Shown here piece after piece: positions 20,560-30,270 of a stretch of DNA of 64,000 nucleotides; position 1 is the stretch's first letter; each line of letters begins with the position of its first letter. Origin of the DNA: Humulus lupulus (Eukaryota; Streptophyta; Magnoliopsida; Rosales; Cannabaceae); assembly GCF_963169125.1 (NCBI RefSeq), contig NC_084793.1, forward strand, positions 225,416,360-225,480,359. The letters are read 5' to 3'. The translations under genes were made by a program, and so were the position numbers. A model generated the notes under the pieces. The model made no database searches. It had not been told where the DNA came from and saw only the letters and a program-made list of their open reading frames with translations.

Positions 20560-23500
20560 ATGATGGCTCGCTATTGGTGGAGTTGTTTTGTTCAGAAATG
20601 AAAACTTCATTGGTTGGAATGGAGAAAATTATGTTTTCCAAAATATCGAGGATTAAGATTTCGTTCTTTTGTACATCATAATCAAGTGTCGCTGGCTGCA
20701 CAAGCATGACACATTCTTTCTTGCCCCACCTATCTCCCTTCGTTGGTATTTCAAGCGAAATATTTCCCCATGATGATTTTTTAACAACTTCAGGTATTAT
20801 ATTCTTTCCTATGTGTTTATAACTATTTTACTTTTCTATTATTTTAGTTTTCCATTTGTTAGATGTCAATTAGATTTAATATAAGTGTTCCTAAGTTGCG
20901 AATTCAATTTTGTTTCCTTTTAAATGGTTTTGTATACTCATAGACTATTATTGACTTTATTACAAATCTGAGTTGTATAATTACACTACTCTTTTGGATT
21001 TTCAATATGCATATCTATCTAGTATTCTTTCACTTATTTTGGACTTCTTAAATTGTTTCTTTACCCATTCGTCATAGTTTTATAGTTCTTCTCTACTTCA
21101 GATAGGTAGATTCCTTTATGAATAAGGTGGCTTATGTAACACCCCAATTTGCTAATAAGGTTTAGGACCTTGATTAGCGTGCCTGGAGGGCAATAAGTGA
21201 ATTAACATGATAATATATGAATTTAAATGAGTATGTGATTAGAATGCATGTTTAGGTGGTATAAATATGCATGTGGACCCCATTTGTATGATAGGGGTAA
21301 ATTGGTAATTTTAGCCCGCTGAGGGCATAAATGTGATGATTGTATTATATGATTTGTACCATGTGTGAGTGGTGATATGATGGTGATGCACGTGCCGAGA
21401 CGGTTCTAGGGAGCTAATTAGTTCAAAAGTCACAACGGGATTTTAATACCCGGCTCGGGAGGAGCCTAGGGGTATTTTGGGAATTTTGTAAATTTGAGAA
21501 TTAGTGGTTAATGGTACTTGAGTAACTTGAGTAACTATTGGTAGTTATTAAGAGTAACAAGTTTAGATGGGAAAATGGTAGAATTGTAAGAAAGGTGAAA
21601 TGACAAAAATGCCCTTGAGGTTTAGTTAGGAAAGAATTTTTATGGAGGGGTAGAGTGGTCATTTGGCAAGGGTTAGATAAACTTCAGCTGAAGGAAATGG
21701 TGAATTACGTATTACACTTGGTCATAGATGGTTTATGCTGAAATTTGGAAGTGAAAGCTAGAAGAAAAGAGAAGAAAAAGAAGAAAGCTGAATTTGAAAC
21801 CTAGGAGGAGAATCAAGGGGTTTGAGGCAACCAAAATCAAGTTTAAGCTAGGATTATTCAGAGGTAAGAGTTATGCTCTGTTTTGTTTAAATTTAAGTTT
21901 GATTTTCAGAGATTAAGTGTGGGAATTTAAAGGAAATATGGCTGGTTTGGTTTGAAAAATTCAGTTGGATAATCAAGGGGGAAGTGGCTTGGAGCTAGGA
22001 TTGAGGAGAATTCAAGCTAAATTCTTGATTGAGGTAAGAGTTTTTATTGTGTTTGAATTTCGTATCTGGTGTGGTTAAAGATTTTAGAGGCATGGTTTAT
22101 ATTTTTCAAGCTCTGGTTTAAGTCTTAGAAGCCATGGTTGAAGTTTCTGAAATCTGAAACTCAAAGTGTGGATTTTGGGTGTGATTGTGTAATTAAGCTT
22201 GTTTTTTATGTTTATAGGTTGTTAAATGGTTTATTTGGGGTTTTAAATTGATTTTGGGGTTTAGGTATTTGTTTGGGTTGAATTGGAGGTGTTTTGGCTC
22301 GGGAAAAATGCAGGGGAAAACCCAGAATTCTGGGTTCGCATAGGGGCGCCGCGGCCCTGTTCTTTGGTGCCACGGCGCAGGCATGCATCAAGATCAGGAG
22401 AGGGTTCTGGGCGCCGCGGCCCTAGGCAATTTCTAAGAGTGTAATTTTGCATTTTTAGGGCTTTTTCCCGGGGGCTCGGGGGATGTCTCCGTTACATTGT
22501 TTTAGGAAATTAGAGGTCCCGAGAGTACGGGATTGGTCCCAGGAAGTGGTGTTGGATTGGTTAGTATTAAAGGATGTTTTATATGTGTTGTGACTAGGTC
22601 TTCGGGGAGGCTCGGGTTAGAGGACCGTGCTCGTAGCTTTGGTGCATTGTGAAGCTCGGGATACAGGTAAGAAAAACTGTAGCACCCGTAGAGCAGGGCT
22701 TGGGCCCATTGTGTTATTGCAGGGCACGGCCCTAGATTGCGTTATTGTTAGGGTGTAGCCTTGATTGAATTGTTAGATGCTTGAATGCTATTTAAGTATG
22801 CTATATGTGTGGATATAGTAGAATGAACGGCAAAGGAGCTGAGAACGGCGAGGGGCCGAGAACGGTGAAGGCCGAGAACGGCAGTGGGGCTGGGAATATC
22901 ACTTAGCACATGGAGTGCTTATGCTTAGGGTGAGACCCCAATGGATACATGGGATATCCTTACGGTGTGGACCGAGAACCCAGGCTTTGGTAACGCTTCT
23001 GGGACGGCATCGCCGTATATGTGTGTTTAAATCTTATGGACTGTCTGTTTATCTGTGAGCTATCTGCTATAGTGGTTGTATGATATGCATATGTTATGTG
23101 CTGTGTGAGTTTTCTTGTTGGGCTTCGGCTCACGGGTGCTCTGTGTTGCAGGTAAGGGCAAGGAAAAAGTCAACCAGCCATGAGTACAGAGAACGTGGGG
23201 CGGCGCATACATGTTTGGCCTGCCCGGCTGCTTTGGTTGGGGCATTTTGAGAAATGGCTGTATTAAACTATGTTTTTAATAATTAGTCATCTTTAAACCT
23301 ATTTTGAATTGTAAATATTTTACAAACCATGTTTTGGGATCCCAAATGTTAAACCCTTGGAACTTTTAATGAGATAGAGTACTTTTAAGGATTGCAGCCT
23401 TGACTTTCTGTTTAATCACACTTTTATTCTAAAAACCTCGTTTAGCGAGTTAATTGCACATTTTAAACACACTTAGTAACGGCTCTAAGGTAATAGGGCA

Positions 23501-25130
23501 TTATAGCTTATATTTATATAGGATTTTAAATATTGTTTTTAATTTATAGGTGACCTTTTATTTATAAAGTTTTTGTGTTTCCAAATTATTACTTTAAAAA
23601 TTCTATAATGTCTTTATTTTTTTACCATATGTGCGTACAGTTGGACGTACTCCGAGTTATGTTTGGCGTAGTATTGTTTGGGGACGCACTCTTCTCTCAC
23701 AAGATTTATGTCGCCGAGTGGGGACTGGTGAAAATATGCGTGCGTTTAATGATCATTGGATGCCTTGTCCTCCATCCTTTTTGCCTTCCTCTGAAGATGT
23801 GTCAAATTCGAATATACTGGTTAAAGAACTTATTCTAGAGGACCGAGCTAGATGGAATATGTCCCTTGTCAAAGATTTTTTTAATGCTGATGATCAAGAA
23901 TGTATTCTCTCCATTCCTTTGAGTAAGTTTGCAAAATATGATAGTTGGTTATGGCATTTCACCAATGATGGTCAATATTTAGTAAAAAGTGGATACAATG
24001 TGGCTACAAACTTAGCTTCTTCCCCTCCTTCTCCCTCTAAAACAAGTCTTTTCAATTTGGTGAAATGAATTTTGTCAACTACACATACCAAAGAAGATTT
24101 TACAATTTTTCTGGAGAGGATTTCATGAAATTCTACCTACCTATGCTGGACTTTTTAAACGTAAGGTGCTCCAAAATGCAAATTGTCCTCTCTGTGGTTA
24201 TTCTCAAGATGTTAATATCCATGCAATTTTTTGATGTTTTGCGTTTAAGAAATTATGGAAATTACTAGAATTTGATCTTCTCCATACAACTCGTGCCAAT
24301 ATCTCTTTTTAGCAAGTTATTTTAAATGTCTCTGAGGTGTTTCAACAAGAGTTTGAATTATTTCTTCTTTCTGCTTGGTATGTTTGGGGAGAGAGGAATA
24401 ATATTACTCATGGTCGAGCCACCCGATCTCCAATGATTGTGGTTTCAAGTATTAGATCATTATTTGATGAGTATAATCAGGTTTGGCATTCAAGGATTCA
24501 TAGAGCACCAATAGCTTGTCTATCTACTGATTATTGGCTTTCTCCTTTAGTAGGTCACAATAAGCTAATCGTTGATGCGTCTGTCGATGTTTGTTCTAAT
24601 ACTATAGGTATTGGAGCGGTTATTCAAAATTCATATGGAGATGTCTTGGATTGTCTTTCAAAATCACTCTTAGGTAGTATTGTTTTTGTTAATATATTCA
24701 TCTTCAACCATTTTTTTTTTTTGTTATTATTAAGTAATGGTTAGGCTTTATTTTATTTTCTTCTATTTTACTAATGTTGTGTTTTGTATTTATTTGTTTT
24801 GTAGGTTGCTTTACAATGACTCAGGAAGAATGTGTAGTTTTAATGGTAGCACCGAATTGAAGCCTAATGCTAGGTCTTCCTTTGAGTTTTGTTGAATCAG
24901 ATTGTGTAGCAGCTGTAACTATCTTTTCCAAACGATCTTTTTATTGTAATGACTTAGGTTCTTTGATAGAGGATAATGCAAGTTTTTTGTTCAATTTTCC
25001 AGGAGTATCTGTGATCCATGTACGTGATACAACCAATAAAGTTGAGCATGGATTGGTAGTGCATATTCTTATAGTAGACGGCGAATTTGTATGGCTAAAA
25101 GATTTCCCTTCTTTTCTTCAAGTTATTTAG
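20560..25130 (+). pseudogene. LINE 2 ORF2 C-terminus: zf-RVT and RNase H domains
   Basis: Before the LTR: LHWLEWRKLCFPKYRGLRFR and VFQAKYFP. After it: GRTPSYVWRSIVWGRTLL, VGTGENMRAFNDHWMP, WLWHFTNDGQYLVKSGYNVA, a zf-RVT piece near 24100-24240, LSAWYVWGERNNITHG (24337-24744), LIVDASVDVCSNTIGIGAVI and LGLPLSFVESDCVAAVTIF ... INVEH-like VEHGLVVHI (24867-25130), the RVT_3 RNase H. Two shifts occur near 24065 and 24300. The RNase H halves are separated by 24676-24805, which has GT..AG-like borders. Non-functional. Confidence 0.85.
21135..23505 (+). mobile_element. Solo LTR, family A (2,371 bp), in LINE 2
   Basis: It starts TGTAACACCCC and ends GGGCATTATA (a decayed ..TACA), with the 5-bp target GCTTA on both sides (21130-21134 and 23506-23510). 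It is the same family as 3369-5619 but in plus orientation. The interior has no pol. It holds two CCGCGG palindromes and a degenerate third in a GC-rich block (22345-22430), a short direct repeat (GAACGGC/GCCGAGAACGG) at 22828-22885, and a Pro/Arg-rich minus-strand open stretch with no known match. Confidence 0.88.
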
Positions 25131-25199
25131 TTTTTTAGACTGTATGGAATTATAATTTTTTTTTTCATTGAATATATATTTTCATTGCGACCAAAAAAC

Positions 25200-26302
25200 A
25201 AAATATTGTTGCCACTGTCAGGCAACAACAAAGCTGGGCAACATCAATAGGTCCAATGCAAAGGCAACCGAATAATGGGGCTAGGGGACTGACAGTGTCA
25301 GTCAAACAATGGTTAAGCCACCTGCGCTAGAGTTGCTCCGAGTGATCCCAACAACTGAAAGGAATAGCCCTTGCCTATAGAAAGGGATTCAAGTACCACA
25401 TTTACTCCAAATTGAAACTTGAGATTTAGACTCTGCCAGAACACTAAGAATAAAATCTTGCACTAACACTAGGTATTTTATAAATAAGGGGAAAAAACAA
25501 GGCAGACTAGTGGGTGCATGAAAATCCATCGTGGTATGTATATGGCATGATCGTAGGAAAGAACGAATTTGTATTTGTGGTTTCAAAAAGCTCACTAAGA
25601 TTTAGAATATTCATGTTTTTATGAAACGTTAATTTTAAAAGTTGTATGAAATTGAATGTTAAGGTTTTAAAATATAAATAAAACAGTTTTCAGGAAATAA
25701 TTTTCAAATGCATCACATCCTTTGAAAGTTTCTTTTTGTTAAAAAGAATTCTAGGGACGGCATAGGGGTGAAACTTTAGTTTAACCTCAAATCTTCTCCG
25801 AAATAAATTGAGAACATAAAAAGAAGTTGAACTTCGCATCAAAAACCAACTATAATTCTAGGATCATATATTGTCTTCAACAATGCAATTTATTTTTCTA
25901 TGTACCATTGTACATCAATTGTCTCGAGCAATATCTTAGTATCTTACGTTTTCTTTATTAGAAAGAAGGGGGGGAATAAAATAGAAGCATCCCAGAAGCT
26001 CATTATATGCGATACTAACATTTGACCTCGAATCTCAATTTATAGTAACAAATTTTCTTAAGCATTTTGCCAAGTTTAGAATAGAAGAGCCTTTGTTCTT
26101 TGTCCCTGTTTCTAAATTGCCCTCGAATGAATAAGATGAGAACCAATATACATTCAAACAAAGAGAGGATGGTCTCATTAACAAAGCATCCAGTCCGCTC
26201 ATGCAAAGCTCTTCCAATTCTAAATTTCTTAAATGATATTAGTAATACAAGCATAGAAAACTTCTACTTTGAAAGACAAATAACCTGGGGCAGATCAAAC
26301 CG
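25200..26302. other. Intergenic and 3' flank of NRPB4
   Basis: No coding region is recognised. The right part should include the 3' UTR of the NRPB4 gene (minus strand, ending below 26303); AATAAA-like signals are present but none was singled out. The left part holds no recognised repeat. Confidence 0.5.
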
Positions 26303-28310
26303 CTACTCAAATTTCTTGATTAATGATAAATCATTCAACATTTTCTCAATAGCTTCATCATCGTGTGCCCTTCCTTTGGTCTGCAACATTCAAAAATGAA
26401 AAATAAAAACTCTTGCCCTAGTTTGCATAAAAAGAAAAAAAAAATAAAGAAGGGGGAGTTTATATTAAGAAGTTTGTTTAGATTATACAACATTTGCTTA
26501 TAGCAATTGACAAAAAAGCATAATAGTACCCTCTTTTTTCAGAAAATAATTGAGAAATTAGTATCTGTGAAATAAAATTATACCTTTATAGATGGTACCA
26601 TAGCAATAGCTTCTTCCACAGTTTCAGGACAGAGATTGCCAAGCACACAAAGCTGCATAACCAAGGAAAGAATGCAACTGTTTGTAAAAAAATTCACAGA
26701 ATGATAAATCTTAAACTGGAAATTACTATCTCATTAAGCATATTACCTCGAATTCAGCCAATTGATATCTGCTTAGAATTCTGAAGAGCAGTTAAGATCA
26801 ACAAGATGGATAAAAGTTTGGATGAGAAGATCAAGAGCATGTGCATCAGAAAATTTAACAACTAAAGCAACCTTTTTGCCGAGAAAACATGTGTGATTTG
26901 GATTTCATTCTTCCCAGAATGATAAAAGGTAACAATGAAGATAAACTGAAAGAGAAGCATAACACAAAATCTATCCTCAACTTGTTCATAAGCTTAGTGA
27001 AAATAGTGATATCAATATAATCATATCCAAAGAAAAGAATTTGAACAAAAGTCGAGGCAAAATGTAATAATCATGAATACTTATCACAAATTTAAGGATA
27101 CTCTCGCACTTGTCTAACGGCATCAGGATTTTTGTAGCGGCTAAACCGCTTTACATACTGCAGTGACTTCTCAAACACCCTGAAAAAGAGATCAAAACCA
27201 ATAGGGCTTAGGAATTTAGTTTATATGGTAACAGATTATATAATATAAAATAATACATTTATTGGAAGTGGGAACACAAATCCTAATCAACAAATTATAT
27301 GTTGTCCGAAGCCATTAAAATTACAGAACAGGAGATAATATCATTTTAGAAACTTGGGTCTTACAGAGAAGTACTTTGGTTAAAAATGCAATCTAAAACT
27401 GCAGGTTTAGAGATAATTTAACCTAACATTTGGGTTGATGGAAGAAAAGGCCTGGTACTTACTGAGAAACTTGATTTAGTGGATCATCAGACATCTGTTG
27501 AAGTTGATCATATTTACGTTCAAGAATGAGCGCAACTTCACAGTTCATTAGACATTTGGCCTTCAAAAACTCTAAAAGAAAAAACAACGGAAAAAAAAAT
27601 AAGTTAAGAGGCATCTCAATGAGATTAAGTTGCACATAGAAATTAAAGAACACGGCTAATTGTCTTATAAGTTATATCAAATAATTCAAATTTCATCTAG
27701 CTACATTGTTATTGATTTCTTTCATTGTTATTATTACTATTATCATTTAACTTTCCATCACTGATTTTTTCTTTTTACCAGCATTCACTTCAAGTAAAAT
27801 TGCTTGATAAGCTAATAACAAGAAAATCAACAATCTTTTCGAAAAGACGAACTAAAAGTAAGTGCTTTCTTCTGTTTATGTTCTTTCCACTATCACTCAC
27901 ATAACTATCTGATTTAGGTCATCCATTTGAATATTTGAACAATGAAAGAAAAAAATGATGATAAATACCAACAACTACTATGGATAAGAGAAAATACAGA
28001 ATGAAACAAACAATTCTGGCGGTCCATAATCTATAAAATAAGATTTTTAGCATTAAATAGCTAAAAGTACCCGATTACGAATCAAATTACAAAACCCAGA
28101 ACGTAAAATAAGTAAACCAATAAATTTAATAATTTCCTAACCTCAAAAAGAAAGAAAAGGAACCCTGTATATAATTCAAGTATTCTTTTTTGTGATTAAT
28201 ACCCTCTGAACTTAAAATTTCCAGGTCAAGAGAGAATGATAGAGAGGGTTTGGAGGAGTACCGTCTCCAATTTTGAGCTCAGCAGCATTCTCTTCCTCTT
28301 CTCCAGACAT
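26303..28310 (-). CDS. NRPB4: RNA polymerase II subunit RPB4 (NRPB4)
   Basis: Six coding exons on the minus strand: 28262-28310, 27463-27571, 27102-27179, 26747-26780, 26584-26652 and 26303-26380. They join in phase to 417 nt (138 residues plus TAG), the length of plant NRPB4. All introns are GT..AG. The protein starts MSGEEEENAAELKIGD and contains FLKAKCLMNCEVALILERKY, DDPLNQVSQVFEKSLQYVK, LAEFELCVLGNLCPETVEEA and RAHDDEAIEKMLNDLSLIKKFE, all typical of RPB4 (RNA_pol_Rpb4 fold). RPB4 pairs with RPB7 to form the stalk of polymerase II in the nucleus, used in initiation and mRNA fate. No stop or frameshift is seen, in sharp contrast to every element around it. This is the only intact host gene found. 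Confidence 0.95.
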
Positions 28311-28620
28311 ATTTAAAACTGAATATTGATAATAAAAACTTCTATTTGTATTGATTGCAAAGTGAGACAATCTGGCCACATAAAATCAAAATCAAATACA
28401 ATTAATCAACTTCATATAATTCGATTAAACATTTTAGAAAAACTTAAAATCATCGAAAGAAATAAAAGTGGTAATAGATTATGGTATCGTAGCCAGAGTA
28501 TTCTTATTATAAGCTCTTACCTTCGCCGAGAAGAGCTGAGAATCCGACGGTAAGGTGGTGATGAATGGTGAACAGAGAGGGAGGGGCAGAAAAAGAGACG
28601 AGGCTGTGACCTTATTTATA
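28311..28620 (-). promoter_or_regulatory. NRPB4 promoter, 5' UTR and leader intron
   Basis: On the minus strand TATAAATA lies at 28613-28620. A 5'-UTR exon ends ..GGCGAAG at 28521. The intron runs 28520-28319 (GTAAGAG...TATTCAG) and only eight UTR bases (TTTTAAAT) precede the ATG at 28310. Leader introns are common in plant housekeeping genes and often raise expression. The transcription start is inferred at about 28585. Confidence 0.72.
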
Positions 28621-29145
28621 GACTATTGTCAAATATGAGAAACTAATTTTAGGATTATATTTTGGCTCAAAAAAAATATTAGGATTATATTTGCTCAAGT
28701 TAAATTCCATTTTAATTAGTATTTTATTTTGTTTTATTTTTAAGTTTAATTTATGTCATACTATAGCATCCAAATAAAATGGTAATAATTATGAAGGCAA
28801 AAATCCTAGGTTTTCTACTTAAAATAATCCTCTAAATTTTAATTTTGTGAAAATAATTTTAAATAAAATCAAAATAATTTTATAATCCAATCATCTACCA
28901 TTTAGAGAAAAAAATTACTTGATTTTAAAATAAAAAGTAAAATAAAATCAACAACAACAAAAATTCAAGAAGACAATTTGGTAGTGATATTCGTTTGGAG
29001 GGAGAAAATCCTATATATTCTTTTAAGTAATTTACAAAATAAAAGGACATTTTTATTAGATCAAAAGTCAAAATTAAAATTTAACAACCAAAATATAATT
29101 CCAACAATTTATTTATTAAAAATCATCGATAAATTGAATAACTTT
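28621..29145. other. AT-rich intergenic stretch
   Basis: Upstream region of NRPB4 up to the edge of the Mutator-like element. A short open stretch at 28978-29163 has no recognisable match. Nothing else seen. Confidence 0.5.
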
Positions 29146-29259
29146 GGGAAATTTCACTGTTAATGCATAATAGTATGTATAATTACTAAATAATACCAGC
29201 ACTAATAAATTTTTCAAATTGGTGCTAAATTTTCACCAAGTAGCAAAAATACCCCTCTC
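29146..29259 (+). repeat. MULE left terminal inverted repeat
   Basis: It begins GGGAAATTTCACTGTTAAT and includes TTTTTCAAATTGGTGCTAAA and AAAATACCCCTCTC. The reverse complement of 41581-41694 matches it along its length with several mismatches, so the element is not very young. Confidence 0.85.
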
Positions 29260-29279
29260 ATTTTTTTCCACTCAAATTT

Positions 29280-29512
29280 TTTTCCACACAAACTCTCTCA
29301 CTCTCTCATTCTCTCAATCCCCGAAACCCAAACCCAATCCGAAGGAAACCCAAAAACCCCAAAAACCGAAGGAAACCCTCTGCGATAACCATCACCGTCG
29401 ATCTCAGGCTCTCTCTTTCTCTTCTCCGAAGTCGGCCTGTCGAGCCAACAGCGACAACAAAGCTCGAAACCCACGTCGTCGAACCCATCAATCGAATCCA
29501 TTTCTCATTAAG
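29280..29512 (+). promoter_or_regulatory. 5' UTR exon of the DUF1985-Ulp1 gene
   Basis: A CT-rich stretch (ACTCTCTCACTCTCTCATTC) followed by a Pro/Lys-codon-rich exon ends ..CTCATTAAG before the donor GTATATTC at 29513. The matching acceptor is TTGTTGCAG at 30262-30270, directly before the ATG. The whole 758-bp leader intron is filled by the TCGAT repeat array. Confidence 0.65.
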
Positions 29513-29639
29513 GTATATTCTTGAACCCTCGTGATTATTTTTGTTGTTTTGATCCCTTTGAATCTGGTGGTGTGGAATGGGTATGGTAGTTCTTTGGTCT
29601 AGGTTTTTCTGTGGTTTTTTCTGGGTTTGAACCAGTAGT

Positions 29640-30170
29640 TCGATAGGTTCGATGAAGGTTCGATAGAAGCTCGATGTTATCCAAGGTAATATATGAAAAT
29701 AGCTCGATAGGCTCGATTATGGTTCGATAGTAGGCTCGATAGGGTAGTTTGAATGGTTCGATGGTGGATCAATAAGAGCTCGATGGATCTGTGGTATTAG
29801 GTTAAAAGGGCTCGATAGGTTCGATAGAAGCTCGATGTTATCCATGGGTAATATATGAAACTAGCTCGATAGGCTCGATTATGGTTCAATAGTAGGCTCC
29901 ATAGGGTAGTGTGAATGGTTCAATGGTGGATCGATAAGAGCTCGATGGATCTGTGGTATTAGGTTAAAAGGGCTCGATAGGTTCGATAAGGGTTCGACAG
30001 TAGGCTCGATGGATCTGTGGGATTAATAAACAGGGCTCGATAGGTTCGATAATGGTTCGATAATAGGCTCGATGGTTATTTATGTAGATAGATTTTGCTT
30101 AGCTTGATAAGCTCGACACTGGCTCGATAGTGTATGTTTCAGCTCGATTATAGCTCGATAGAGCTCGATG
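29640..30170 (+). repeat. TCGAT-motif array 1 (leader intron of the Ulp1 gene)
   Basis: GCTCGATAGGTTCGATAG-like words are repeated dozens of times. A higher-order unit of 161 bp starting AGCTCGATGTTATCC begins at 29668 and again at 29829, followed by shorter copies. It lies fully inside the intron 29513-30270. Confidence 0.92.
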
Positions 30171-30270
30171 ACAACTTATTTCAGTTTTTTGATGAATTTT
30201 TTTTGAATTTTTTCCTGATTATGTTTAACATTCTGTTTTCTTACCAAATTTTTTTCATGTGTTGTTGCAG

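Larger units (their letters stand above)
20540..25195 (+). mobile_element. Second LINE (plant L1-type), 5'-truncated, split by a solo LTR
   Basis: ORF2 C-terminal coding begins at about 20560 and ends at 25130, followed by a 3' UTR with TTTTCATTGCGACCAAAAAA at about 25180, like a plant L1 tail. A 2,371-bp solo LTR is inserted at 21134/21135. The 5' part (endonuclease and reverse transcriptase palm) is missing, so it is a truncated copy. No target duplication could be confirmed. It is a different subfamily from LINE 1: it carries a C-terminal RNase H. Confidence 0.8.

Noticed and set aside
25389..26399. Small frames downstream of NRPB4
   Set aside because: No conserved features; some overlap the last NRPB4 exon in the wrong frame or strand.
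29640..30170. Possible CRISPR-like or satellite array
   Set aside because: Units are irregular, lie in an intron, belong to a plant element and lack spacer structure; described as intron arrays instead.
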